Shown piece by piece: positions 32,901 through 44,575 of a DNA stretch of 64,000 nucleotides (the first letter of the stretch is position 1; each line of letters opens with the position of its first letter). This DNA comes from Biscogniauxia marginata. Taxonomy: Eukaryota; Ascomycota; Sordariomycetes; Xylariales; Xylariaceae. Where the stretch lies: assembly GCA_022695795.1 (NCBI GenBank), contig MU404062.1, forward strand, positions 1 through 64,000, given 5' to 3'. The translations under genes and the position numbers were made by a program. Under the pieces are notes generated by a model. The model searched no databases. It worked only from the letters and a program-made list of their open reading frames with translations, and was not told where the DNA came from.

Positions 32901-34166
32901 AGAAATAACATAATAACCAAGAGCAATCACACCCCCGCACCATCCGACTTTACAATTGGCCACCCATCCTTGTATATCTAGAAAGCTGAAATGCAACTAT
33001 TATCAATTCTTGATTCCTGCATTATGTGTAGCAATCAAAAACATCCAGCACATCGTTGGAAATGGTGGGAATTTAGACAGAGACTGGTCGAGAATAGGGG
33101 GTACCTAGCAGAGTAGCCTCGTATTGTAATGTCCCCCACGCCGGGGTCGACGGCATTGTTAGGTATCGACCCTTCAAATTGGGCGAACTTGATCTCATTT
33201 GTTAAATCTTCGTCACGTTTGAGGTTCTGGTGGTGAGGGGCTGATGCGGTCATTCGCCAATTCAAAATGGCGGATAATCTGAGCACACTCTACGAGTTTC
33301 ACTCATTTCAACCTAACGACCCCCCATTTGAAAGAAGGCAAGTAGCGCATGGAATCGCAGAGGCTAGTCATTCTTATGGCACCATACGGCCTGGCAGAGC
33401 CTCGTAAGACAGCTTCAGCCTCCTTACTGAATATTCAGTCCAGCATGGTCTATGCTCTCTTTCTTCATAATCACAACGCAGTACCCAATGTTGCGAGCTT
33501 CGCATTTGGATTTATTTTAGAAAGTACCTAGAAGTCATTCTATTAGTTGTGGGACTATAAAGCCTTTTGTATAACGTATTATAATATTAGCCAACTGTAT
33601 TTCAGGCACCTCTTTAGAGACTTGCCGCACTGAGTACGAACGCACTCCATAGCATTCGGAAAGGTTCTCAGTATCCTAGTAGTCGTTGAAACTTTGTTTC
33701 AACGAGACGTCGGGGGCTTTAAGTACAGAGGAGCCCCCCCACCTCACTTCTCTCTCACTCAGAGTGACCTAAAATCTACCAAGACCAAGTCCTAGACTGG
33801 TGCGGAGAAATGGCTATGCTACTTACTGTGCCCTCGTGCACTATCGGTCCTTGGGCTTCCTGTGAGAATATTCTCCGGTAGATTTCAGTTGTTTCCTTTT
33901 CAATCTGGTTTATAGCCTGTGAAGGGTGCGGGGGGAACCTGTTTCTAACATAACAGTCGTGGTTAATATCCTGGCTCTTTTTTTCGGCAGCTTACAATAC
34001 GAATAGCAAATTCAAGGTTGTTCCCCAAGACGTCTTCGACCCTTCTTTTAGATACTTGAGCTGGAGATGAGCACCATATGTTTCAACTTGTGCATTGCTT
34101 GATCAATACTTATGTTCATCTGTAACTTTCACACGCTAGTTGGCGATTGTCTACCCACACAGATCC
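29990..34166. other. Long gene-poor region
   Basis: 4.2 kb with no convincing gene. Near the lipoyl synthase start is a short tandem GGAAACC repeat (30214-30233). Stops are dense throughout. Scattered frames (31767-31961, 32501-32761, 33035-33286) show no recognisable motif. Two perfect hairpins occur at 33683-33738. Composition is typical of AT-rich decayed intergenic DNA; repeat-induced point mutation is plausible but not demonstrated. Confidence 0.5.
33683..33738. repeat. Two adjacent hairpins
   Basis: A 10-bp perfect stem (TCGTTGAAAC 33683-33692 with GTTTCAACGA 33696-33705, TTT loop) is followed by a 7-bp GC-rich stem (GGGGGCT 33712-33718 with AGCCCCC 33732-33738). The nearest gene end is the NLR-like gene at 34167. 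Either a structured RNA or a cruciform-forming DNA could be present. Confidence 0.65.
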
Positions 34167-35649
34167 TCACCATTCCATGCCAAGCAAAACCGTGTGCAGC
34201 CTTAAGCCACTATTGGTATCGACATGGTTCCTGAGGTCGAAGCTGTCCACAGCCTGTTTCCCTAGATCACGGAGCATTTGAGAGTTTCCTGGAGATGTAA
34301 GCAGTAGTCTAACCCCACCGTCATCGTCTCCTGTTGCCGTTCCTAATTTCTGAAACAAATCCAAAAACGTCTTTAGACAATCTCTCACTATCGGGTCGGC
34401 ATCGTTACTGATGAAATTCCAACCATCCACTATACAGATACAATCTGGTAAAATACTTAAAAAATAGCCCAGATATTTCATTGCCAGCGGCATGCTCTCT
34501 GTTGAGAGCCTTAGCTCGGTAAAGGGCTTGTCCACTTCTGTGATAACAAAAGCCAAGCTCTCATCAAATTGTTGTAGCAACTGGAAGAGCAGCGAGTACA
34601 CCATCTTGAAAAGTCGATCTTGCCCAGTCAAGTATTGGCCTGCGGCGATGTGCTGGCCCGCAAAAGCAACGACCGGTCGTCTCCTATCCAAAGCAGTGGT
34701 GTATATGGTAGCACTGATGGTGCTTGCTTGGTCGCCGTAGAGCCATAATAGCGATGAAGTCTTGCCACTGAACCACTCTACCAGTTTTCGCCTCAGCTGA
34801 TGGTCGACCCGGAGGTTTTTCACCCTCGTCCTTAGGCTCGCGCTCATGAAGTCGCGGGTAATGTCTTTTAGATGAGACATAGCCGATGCTCTCTTAAGCT
34901 CTGGACCTGTTGTTGTGGGTAGCACTACTAGGTCGGGGCCAGCGTGAAGTAATGGCAACCGTTCTTTCTTCTCGTCGTCATCCATATTTATCAGTTGCCC
35001 CTGCGCCACATCATTTTGCACGAGTGTTAACTTTCTATAGATGGCTTTGAGCCACTTGATCTGCGTTTCGTGGTATACCCCTTGGGTAACAGCCTGTTCT
35101 TTCGCAAACTCGCTGACTCATTACAATTAGCCCCAGTTGAATTCTCACTCAAGGGTATTAAGGTGCCAACCTTTCGAGTTTCTGATAGAGATCTGACAGA
35201 GGACTCGTGAGCTCATAAATGTGCTGAATCAGATCGTTCACTTGATTCTCCTTCCCAATGTACCATTGCAGCTTATTGATCTGATGCATAGGCCAGTCGC
35301 GGCGCCGTCTCGTGCTTTTCGGATTAAGTTTAATCGTACATCCACTAGCCACCAGCTTTTCAAGTTTTCCGATCGCAAGCTTGAGGTTGGTGACCATAGA
35401 GTGAATATCATCCCTGTCCACTGTCTCTAGAAGATTTGCACCCTCCGGTTCCGATAAAGGATCAGGGGTTTCACCTTCTCCAGCCACCTTACCCAACACC
35501 CTGAGGCGAAACTGGATAGATTTTAATGTAGCGGCCGATCTACGATAGTGCTCTGGAGCGCCATCTACATCGTCTAAGGCTTTATGCAAGTTCCATAGAA
35601 GTTGCGCTGCAGCCGCAATATCTCCAGCGCTCCACCCGAACGACACCAT
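34167..35649 (-). CDS. NLR/STAND-like protein lacking a Walker A motif
   Basis: Predicted exons are 35649-35171 and 35112-34167; 474 residues. The N-terminus begins MVSFGWSAGDIAAAAQLLWN, a start shared by N-terminal helical domains of many fungal NLR/STAND proteins, followed by a helical region to about residue 160. The intron (58 nt, GTTGGC...TCAG) joins KLE to SEFAKEQAVTQGVYHETQ. The central part resembles a NACHT/P-loop core (SSLLWLYGDQASTISATIY), but the GxxGxGKS/T loop is replaced by GDQASTIS. A Walker B-like strand reads CICIVDGWNF. No ankyrin, TPR or WD repeats follow; the protein ends soon after. Such proteins act in non-self recognition when intact; a pseudo-ATPase or truncated regulator is my inference. 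It is divergent from an AAA+ ATPase. Confidence 0.7.
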
Positions 35650-36214
35650 GGTTATTTAGATGAGACAAGGAAATGAGGATGAGATGGTATTTATTCCTCC
35701 AAGGTGAGAGTTTAGATAACAGATGGGAATAGCCTATATGTATATATACAAGAGACCATACAGGATTGTATAGTGGGGTTGGGCTTCCATATCTTAACAA
35801 TGATGACAAGACAAGGCTGGCAACAGCTGCAGCAACGAATGTGCGCTCGCATATGGTTGGGCTAAGGGATCATGCATTTCATATTGCTAGCAGCGTAATC
35901 AATGACAACGACATGCGAGGCTCCCCATGTTGCATTCTTAACACGTCAACAGGCATTATTCTACAAGATGCATATGCCTGAGTTGGAGGTGCATGAATCT
36001 TGCCCAATGGGCTGGCCTAGTTCTAGTAATACCAGCTCAGCAAGACATTCTCATTTTTCTCTCCACGAAACTACCGTTTTTCTCCGTCCGCCTCTTCTCT
36101 CTCTTCTGTTCCCAAGGACTACAACTTTGAGTGGTGTCTCCTTTACACACTATCAATCACTATTCTATTCTGCGTTTTATCTATAATCTTCAAGATTAAG
36201 TAAGGATACGATAC
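35650..36214. promoter_or_regulatory. Divergent promoter, NLR-like / AAA+ ATPase
   Basis: 565 bp separate the two start codons, so both promoters lie here. T/C-rich tracts precede the AAA+ start (about 36055-36190). No specific site was recognised. Confidence 0.45.
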
Positions 36215-39200
36215 ATGTCATGTCTGGAAGAACTTCGTGCAAGTCCAGGAATACCTTTTGTAGAGGAGCAAATGACGCGACAACATAACAGTCCCTCCTT
36301 CAATCTATTCGGACTACGCATAATCCATACCTATTTAGACTCGCACGGGGGCCGTGACGGCCCAATAAGTGACACAGACAAGGAACACTTGGGGATTTGG
36401 CACAGGATAACAGCCTTAATAGAGTCTGCCCTAGTGCACATTTTTACTCGGTCGCCGTCTACTCAGAGTGGTTCGGGTATTCTCTACCGCTTGATATGTC
36501 GGTGGGTAACCCCCACCTACGCGTCTGTTATAGTATGGTGCTACTACTCGAGGCCTTGTCCAATTCCCTGCCTGGAAACAGTTTTACAGGAGCCAACCGA
36601 GCAGGCACGAGCAAAGCGAGCTGACTTGAGAGAACAGCGATAACGGCAAGGAGACGTTCCGCTATTCGTGGAAGCCTTTCAACGGCCTGCAAATAGACGA
36701 GCGTGAAATACAGGAGAGAAGAGACCTTGCCGTACTAGACATTGTGGACATGGTCGAAGGCAATCACCTCGCAGACCCCCCTAGGAAAAGCCAATTTCGA
36801 CACAACTTCGAGCAGGACGATTCCGCAGACTTCAATATCAATATCGACTTCCGGGTTCGAAAAATTTACTCTACTGGACTCCGCATCCATTCTCCTCATA
36901 TCCAGTCCATATTGAGGGCCCTCATTCGCTACTATCCTGGATTTAATGCCCAGGGAGAAGAGATAATCTTTATTCATCCGTTCAAGGAGCTCTTTCACTA
37001 CTGGGATGACTTGCAGCAGATTATGAGTGGGCGGCAGGAGGAAGTTAGAGATGTGATGATTAGGAATCCCGACACTGGATCCGAGGTCACTATCAAGTGT
37101 AGTAGACTAACGTATGAGCATCTTGGCATACTTCTCTCTGCCGCTCCCGTTCAGCACGCATACAATAGCATGATCGAGCCGGAACTGAATCTCTACCATG
37201 AAGGACAGGCATCTTATGACTTCCTCTGGCTCCTCTTCAAACCCGGCGAGATAGTCTTTACGCAGGTCCGAGGCAAGCTCGCGGGATTCGTTGTCATGAA
37301 GGTCGCCCACCTCTCCGGAAATAAAACTGAGTCGCCCCTGTCTGATCCGCACCCCGCAGATAAGTGGGAGTTGTCGATGTGGAATCTGGCGTACGACAAC
37401 GGGAGACTGAGGCGGAAGAGCTACACCGTCTATATCCATCGCTTTTACGGGGCAAAGTCAATTTTAGACCTGCCCGCTTTCCCGACAAAATTCGCCCAGG
37501 ATCAAGAAAGGTTGAGGGCCCAGTTGATTGAGCGGGGGAAACGATACCATGGCATAATCTGCGAAGGGCAAAGCCATATGCGATATAATGGCTTGGTCAT
37601 TGCTAAGAAAGCGTATCATGTGAGTTATTGGCAAGTTGCTTTTTTCTATGACGCTGAACTCATGAGGCTATCCGGAATTAGTATCAAGGCGAAATTATCG
37701 TAGATCACCAGAGCTACAAGCTTGAGGTCTCGGATTCCTTCAATAAGGAAATCCCGAACATCTCCGGAGACGAGCCCGAGGACCTCGGCGGAGAGCCTCT
37801 CTTTTCGAAATTCAATGACATGGAATGTTCGGCAGATAACGAGCTGCAATCCGCGCAATACCTTCTTCTCCCTACCTACGTATTGGGGTTTGCGCTTGGG
37901 AAGAGAGAATGGGGTGAGGACACTAATTGCAACTTCTCGGCGTATCAATGGAGAGTTCAGGCTAACCAAACCTTGCTCTAGCTATGTTCGACATGAGTTT
38001 CGTTGACAACCTGGAGACTGATGGAGAAGACCCGATGAAGTACCTAATGATAGAACAGGAAAAGAGTCGATTGATCGAGGCAGTCGCAGGAAGTCCTAGG
38101 GAAGGCAGTGCCCTTAAGCCTTGGAACACAGAATGGACCGCGGACTTTATAGAGGGGAAAGGTAGAGGCAAGGTGATATTTCTTCACGGTGAGCTGACTG
38201 TTGTTTCATTTGTTTCCTGTACAATCTCGTAAAGCTAAGGCAAAAGTGATTATACAAATAGGTCCACCTGGAACTGGAAAGACTATGACAGTGGAGTGCA
38301 TCGCAAAAGAAACTAGACGACCATTGGTGCGTTTGTCAGCAGCAGACCTTGGGACAGAAGAAGTGAAGATGGAGAAGCATTTGATGAAGTGGCTTGACCG
38401 GGCCACTATATGGGGTGCCATTGTGCTCATCGATGAAGCTGAGGTTTATCTTGAGCAACGTCAGTCTGGGCATATCAGCCGGAATGCACTAGTTACGGGT
38501 ATGTGCTCTTATGTTGAAAGACCTTTCTGGGAGAGTATTCATTAACTCATTGATGTCGGGCCACAGCTTTCCTTCGCACAATGGAATACTTTCCAGGCCT
38601 TCTATTTCTTGTAAGACTTTACCCAGAAAGAACCACACCCATGGAGTCTCGTGCCCTCTACCAAGTTCTAACAACCCTGTGTGTGTTTGAAGACGTCCAA
38701 CAGCATCGGTCTCTTCGATGAAGCCGTAATGTCACGTATTCACCTGGCGATTCGGTATGACCGACCCACGGACGAGCAGCGGAGGGATATCTGGAGAAGT
38801 CTCTTCGATAAACTAGAGGAGGACCAAAGACTCGCAACATTGGCGAGAGAGCGGGGACATGCGGCTCTGAATACTGCAGGCCGATCAGCTGAAGAAGAAA
38901 CGAAACCAGATATCATTATCCCGCAAACCACAAGAGACGTTGTCTTGAGCAAGAACCAATATGCTGTTAACTTCCAGCTTAACGGGCGAGACATACGAAA
39001 TAGTGAGTCACAGAGCATGAAATTTGTCTACGCGGTAGCGAACAGAAGTTGCTTACGGCGGTGAAACAGTTCTTTTAAGTGCCATTAACCTGGCTCGGTA
39101 CGAAAGCAGCAGCAGCTCACGCAGTGGGAAGCGTCCAGCGGTCATAAAAGTCACTGCTGAGCAATTGGAGAGGGTATTGAAGAACAAAGAAGAGTTTAAT

Positions 39201-39284
39201 AATGATTATAAGCTGGCGACCGGATTCTACCCTGATCAGATGGCCGCGGAAAGGTTCCTAAGAGCGGAAAACCCAGATCCGTGA
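36215..39284 (+). CDS. AAA+ ATPase with N-terminal fungal DUF7025-type region
   Basis: Eight predicted exons: 36215-36501, 36638-37619, 37682-37913, 37982-38188, 38262-38498, 38567-38610, 38693-39002 and about 39046-39284; about 845 residues. All phases fit. The pre-ATPase region has FRVRKIYSTGLRIHSPHIQS and FLWLLFKPGEIVFTQVRG, typical of a fungal family of large AAA+ proteins. Walker A is split by an intron as HG then PPGTGKTMTVECIAKE. Walker B reads GAIVLIDEAEVYLEQR, sensor-1/second-region motifs include EYFPGLLFLTSNS and SRIHLAIRYDRP. Exon 6 is only 44 nt. The first exon is least certain: GTGGGT donor, CTGAC branch and ACAG acceptor fit, but its protein is not recognisable. Role unknown; AAA+ remodelling of a protein substrate is inferred. 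Confidence 0.82.
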
Positions 39285-40367
39285 AATTGGAGGCCGCTGA
39301 AATACGCAAATTTTTACTCTTTTCTTTGGGAAAACATTTGATGTATCCGGGTTTTGAATGCCTTTTTTGTTTTGTTTTCAACATTCTAGTACCATTAAAT
39401 TAGTATGATAAATGTTGGCCCCCTATAGCCTGGGCCCCTCACTCACATCCCTTCGTTTCAGATTTCCATGCTTCTCATGAGACTGAGGCTCTAACTTTCA
39501 TTATTTTATGAATCGATACGAGCCTGGAAGGAAGTGTCCCACAAGCCCAATGGGGACTAAAAACCACAAGGCCCATACGCAGTGAGTGACTGAAAATGTC
39601 TCTAACAGATTTGCCAATGCGCTAATAATAATCAGGAAGCCATAGAGTCCATGTACATTATTATATGAATTTCATAGAGAAATCTCAATCGATATGCTTT
39701 AACCGCAGATTTGTTACGAACCTCCTTTTCTTTCTTCTGTCACGTGTGGGTCACGTGGCCGGAAAAGCGGCGTTGAGCGCTTGATTGGGAAAGAACGCCG
39801 ATGAATCAGTGAATCATGGATGGGAGATCAATGATTCAATGATTCACTTGATAATAGGAAGGGAAGAACGGGTATAAGTAGATCAAGGTTCCCTATGTAT
39901 CTAGTCATTCATTTTAGTTCCTTAGCTATCAATCTAAGGCTACAGTCACTCTTTGATACTATAGTGAGAGTACCGTGAAATCTCTCTGACGAACAAAATA
40001 TTGTAAATCACTTGAACCAATCTCAATCCGCTGTTACCTTCAAATCAAGAAAACCCAGTACGTACTCACCTGTGAAGTCAGCTGACTAGGAATACACAGG
40101 GAGGTTCGTCACAAGATTATACAGTTGCGCGCCAAATATCTCTTTTGATTTTGCATATGGTATGCTTACGGTTATTATAAGACTAACCAAGTGGAGTTTA
40201 AAACTTACCAAGGTCTACCAACTGTGACAGGTCAAAAGATGGAAAATTAAGCTTCTGTATCTTAGCAAACCTCATTTTATTATATTTCTTTCAGAATAGG
40301 CAGTTTTAATAAGCTAGATGCGAGAGATAACTTCTTCCCTAGTGGCGCGGATGGGTTGTTGAGAGGT
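39285..40367. other. Spacer between convergent genes, with promoter-like motifs
   Basis: 1.1 kb between the 3' ends of the AAA+ and Cip1-like genes. It unexpectedly contains two CACGTG E-boxes (39741-39746, 39752-39757), paired TGAATCA/TGATTCA words at 39801-39846 and a TATAAG at about 39872. No protein-coding frame follows, so a non-coding transcript or relict promoter is possible. Confidence 0.45.
39801..39846. repeat. Imperfect inverted repeat of TGAATCA words
   Basis: ATGAATCAGTGAATCAT (39801-39817) is mirrored by ATGATTCAATGATTCA (39831-39846), giving about 16 bp with two mismatches around a 13-nt spacer. Four TGAATCA/TGATTCA heptamers resemble, with one change each, bZIP half-site pairs such as TGACTCA. 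Confidence 0.6.
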
Positions 40368-41185
40368 TCAAGGGCTCGGGGATTCGCCAGAGCATCCAAC
40401 ACGGCTCGAGTCAATAGCGATGTCGTCGTACCAGAAGGTGTTGGTGTCCCCACCGTACGACTCCCAACCGAAGTAGACGCCGGTGATTTGGGGCTTGACG
40501 GTACTTCTTTGCCACTGTGCAGCGTTTTCATTGGCGACACCCGCCTTGCTGGTAAGACCATCGATAGCATCGCCGTTCAACCAAGTCTCGATAGTGCCGT
40601 CGGTGCCCACATGGTATTCAAAGCATTGCCAGTCGCCGGTGGGAAGGGCGGTGGAGGCGGCAATACCTTGCGGGGAGAGGTCGGGAAGCGTAGCATCGTC
40701 CGACTCGCGGTTGTACATAAGGATTTTACTCTGGCCACCAATGCGGAGGTGCTTGTTGGTACCTTGAGCGGAATCAGGCATGGTGATGAAGGAGACGTGG
40801 GAGTCAGTGAGCGCCTTGGAGGCTTTGCTGGTAGAGGGTGCATGTTAGTATTGCCTCTCAACACTGAAATTGCTTCATCCCTCTGGCATTCTGGCTATGC
40901 CACGACAGAAACTTACACGTAAGCTCTGACATATACGTCACCGCTGGGGATGTTCGTCGTGCCGAAGAAAATGTGTCCACAGAAGCCACCCGCACCATCA
41001 ACCCTTATTGAGTTGCTGCCGCTATAGGCGGTGGAACTGTCAAGGCTGACTTTACCGCCCTGGTTGCAGTCGGGCGCGTATGTGGGCCACGCAGTTTCAT
41101 CCCATCCGCTTTCGAAGCCCTCCTCGACTTGGGCAATGGAGAAGGGGAGGAGTGTAAGGGCAAGAAGAGCGGCTTGGCGGAACAT
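40368..41185 (-). CDS. cip1: Secreted Cip1-like protein (no CBM1)
   Basis: Predicted exons are 41185-40917 and 40827-40368; 242 residues. The frame continues upstream to 41233, but ATG 41185 opens a clean signal peptide (MFRQAALLALTLLPFSIAQ). The mature part has FESGWDETAWPTYAPDCNQG, CGHIFFGT, GDVYVRAYV, then after the intron KHLRIGGQ, YNRESDDATLPDLSP and CFEYHVGTDGTIETWLNG. These match the Trichoderma Cip1 protein, which is co-regulated with cellulases and has a fold like glucuronan lyase. The C-terminus stops shortly after the conserved SSRVGC, so the linker and cellulose-binding module found in Trichoderma Cip1 are absent. Role in plant cell-wall breakdown is inferred; enzymatic activity of the family is debated. 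Confidence 0.93.
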
Positions 41186-44100
41186 TGTTGCGGATGGATT
41201 GCCGTAGGTAGTAGGTAAGAGTATAATGGACAAGAAATCGAACTCTAGGGAAAGGCAAGGTCAAAGTATTTATGTATGATTGTATCGTCATCTCCCTCCC
41301 TCCACCCTCTGTGCTGCAGAATTCGGGAGTTTCGGCCCCCTTTTCCAAGTAGTCACACCACAGGTCCTCACGATTGAGTCGAATCTACCACTACTTACAT
41401 CACTATCTTCTGAAGAGAGACAGATTAAGCTGTCGATATTAAAACCTGGGAATGGTATGGATAGATTTTTTATTTAGTGGACTTTGTCGGAGCTTCGTGC
41501 TATACGTACTTGCATATCACCAGGGGTCGTCTTAGCCACATATTAGCCTAAATGTAAGGAAAGATACGCGGATCATAGCTCTGGGGACCTAGCCACGATA
41601 ATCATATTTTTATTCGTGCACTTTATATTCCGTGGGGCATTTGAGCCATTGCCTGTATTCTTTTACATATATAAGTCCAAACAGATTCCCCGGAGGCTTA
41701 TGCAGCGTTTGCCAGATCTAGACTGCCCGGAACACGGATACCCCGACCTCCAGGACACTTACAGACTACCCAGCTCCGAAACCTAGGAATCGCTCGCGGA
41801 TGGAAGCCACGGAGTTGTTCCTGATATTCTGGCGAATACCTAATTCTTGACTTTAACACCACGAATAGTCGCAACGAAAAGCCTGCTTTTTATGAAAGTA
41901 TTTTCTTCATCTATGAACGACGTCTCAAACTTGACGGACAACTTTTCAAGAAGACGGACCGCGAAATATCTTGATTACATCTAGCGCCACGTGGGTGTCG
42001 GCCACGGAGTACCGCTTGTCTAGGGAGCAATGAAGCGACCCCGTGTCTGAGAGACGTTTCCGAGAAATCTTTCAATGGATGAATCTCGTTCACACCAACA
42101 ACCATGTGGGTGTCACGAACATCAGAATCATGCGAAATTAGTAAGAGATTAATTTGGAGTTGAAATGACAAGATTCAATCAGGGTACGGGCGGCTACAAC
42201 AGACAGCGAAGCAATCGACATACCATAGCCACCCATCACGCAGGCAGACTCACAAAAACGGGAGTGGCTGAGGTAATATTGACTCATCCGCTGAGCCTTA
42301 AAGAAATCTAATAACACAGGCACTAATTTTCAGCTGTTGTCCTTATGATCGCCTTCCCGCACATGACGGATCTAGGGGATGAAGAGAAGAGGATGGAGGG
42401 GGGGGGGGGGGGGGGGGCTTCATAAAAAAAAGGGAAAAGAATAAAGGGGAAGGGGAATTGGTTATGGGGCCACGATATAGGATATAAACAGCAAGAAACC
42501 GGGAAAATAAAATTTTGCCAAAACACACAATTTAGTGCCGGAACGNNNNNNNNNNTCCATTCGACCTCCCCTCCCCCTCCCCGCGCCTCCCCCCGGCCGC
42601 CCCCGCCCGCCCGCGCCGCCCGGCCGCCCCCCCCCCCCCCCCCCCCCTTCACAAATTGAAAATGATTACACAAGTATTCAAGGCCGTATACATCATATTC
42701 TCGAGGATTTTATGAGATTATGTTACGCACTTCTTACAACGATTATATCAGAGTAAAAGTCAAGGAGAAGAAAAAAGGGGGGAAGGGACGAGGGCATCGA
42801 GCTCCTTGTTACAATAAGTGAGAGCGTTCCCGTCTTTCATTACTTGATAACGAATACCTCGATAGAGTAAAATCCGAATGGACGTTGTCAATTGAGCAAG
42901 AGATACCCTTCGCGGGCTAAGCGTATGTCGAAAAAACAAAACCCCAAGAGGATCTGTGCCTATAGGGTAACGATAATACGACACAGTTATCTAGTAATTA
43001 GTTACGTCAAGGGCCCTTACCGCTAGGTGGGCGAGCGCAGTGCCGACACAATATAAAGGAAAATACGTAGTTAACTATACCAACTTAGATAGGAGGCTTT
43101 TCGGAGATAGAAAGATCAGAATGCTTCGATCCCTGAGGATGCAAAGCGCCTGAATATTCACTCAGTAGGACAGGAACTGTTAAGATGAGAGGTCAAGCAG
43201 GGGCTGCTGTCGAGTTGGTAAAGGTAGTTGAAGGCATCCAGGCTAGCCACCAACCATCAAGGCCCGTACCGAGAACCCTCCCTCTTCTCAAATCATAGCT
43301 GATCAAACTAAGCAGAGCTCGTTCATTTACCCCGGATATTCAACAAGGATAAGCAAAGCTCTCATAGATTCGGGACGATTGTGAGAAATGCACAGTTGCG
43401 TAAGTTGCGAAGTACTCAATTCAGAACAGGTACTGTACTACATATAACTATTCTCCATTTTTCCATACAATGCACCAAGCTACCTTATTGCATGCGTCAT
43501 CCCCTGCGTTTTGAAGCTTCTCAATTCAAGTTGAAAGTATAAATCCAGAAGAAAAGAAAAAAGAAGAAGCAAAGGTATGTGCAAAAATAGGGGTTTAAGG
43601 GGTCAAAAACCAGCAGCTCACCACAAGGGTGAGCTACACGATAGGTGCATTTTTCTTCCGGCATGTGGTAGTTTCGCAGGGTATGAGTCAAGTGATCTCA
43701 TACCGTCCTCGCCCAGCGAGCCATCTCAACGAACAAAGGGGTATCTCAACAACGAAGGCGATCGACTATGATCGCAGAAAGTGCAAATGGTATGATGGGG
43801 GGTGTTTTCGTCCGCTCCTATCTCGTTGCTCATGATTGAATCCGTCAATGGACGCATAGAATAAATTGGTTGTATCGAAAGGGAAGTATAATTTTTAGTC
43901 CAGCCAACAACACACTCTCTTCTCATAACATGGCATCATCTCTCTCCTAGTCTAGGATCTCAACGGCGGATGAGATTTCACAGATCCTGCAAAGTAGTGT
44001 GACCAGCTTCCACGGCCAAAATGGGGGTATCGGAAGGTGAAGGTGCGTAAAGTGCGACGTGAGAAAGTGAAAGTTGGCCGAGGAAGTTTGCAGGTCTGTC

Positions 44101-44575
44101 TAGGAGAGAGTAGATGCCATCAAATGAAGATTGTACCCAATGATTGCAAGAGGTGCTATCGGTTCAAGCGCTCATGTTGTACTGGCTCATTGAAACATTA
44201 AGGGTGTGTTGTGAAGATTAACACCAAACCGATAACTCCAGAGAAGGGATAAGAAAAAGATTTTGTTGTTGAGCTCCATCACAATGAGTGGTAATACTCG
44301 TTGCGGTAGAAGTGAAAATGGTGTGATCCAGGTTTGCGTGGTTCTCGTTGCCGTCGAATATGACATTGTGATATTATTCGTCCTTCGCCTGTAATTGTAG
44401 CCAGACAGGCTGAAACGAACAATGCTGGTTTTTGACAAAAGAAATAGAAGAGAAGATGTTCGCATCGAAGAGTTCGGGTATGACATTGGTTGAGACCATA
44501 ACAGTCCAGGTTTCAAGGTTCCACTCGCCAGTGTAAGACACACACCGCAACGCGGTGCAAACTTCAAGACATGAA
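41186..44575. other. Gene-poor region containing an assembly gap
   Basis: 3.4 kb. The Cip1 promoter lies at the left. An assembly gap with flanking homopolymers sits at 42398-42647. The right part (about 43400-44570) may be the 3' untranslated and downstream sequence of the GPI-protein gene. Short frames here show no recognisable protein. Confidence 0.5.
42398..42647. repeat. Assembly gap flanked by G20 and C21 homopolymers
   Basis: A 20-G run (42398-42417), 10 undetermined bases (42546-42555), a CCTCCC/CCGCCC-rich tract and a 21-C run (42627-42647). This is almost certainly a sequencing-difficult region; local sequence and distances should not be trusted. Confidence 0.9.

Noticed and set aside
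32501..33286. Two minus-strand frames of 83-86 residues
   Set aside because: No family resemblance, no supporting splice sites or neighbouring exons.
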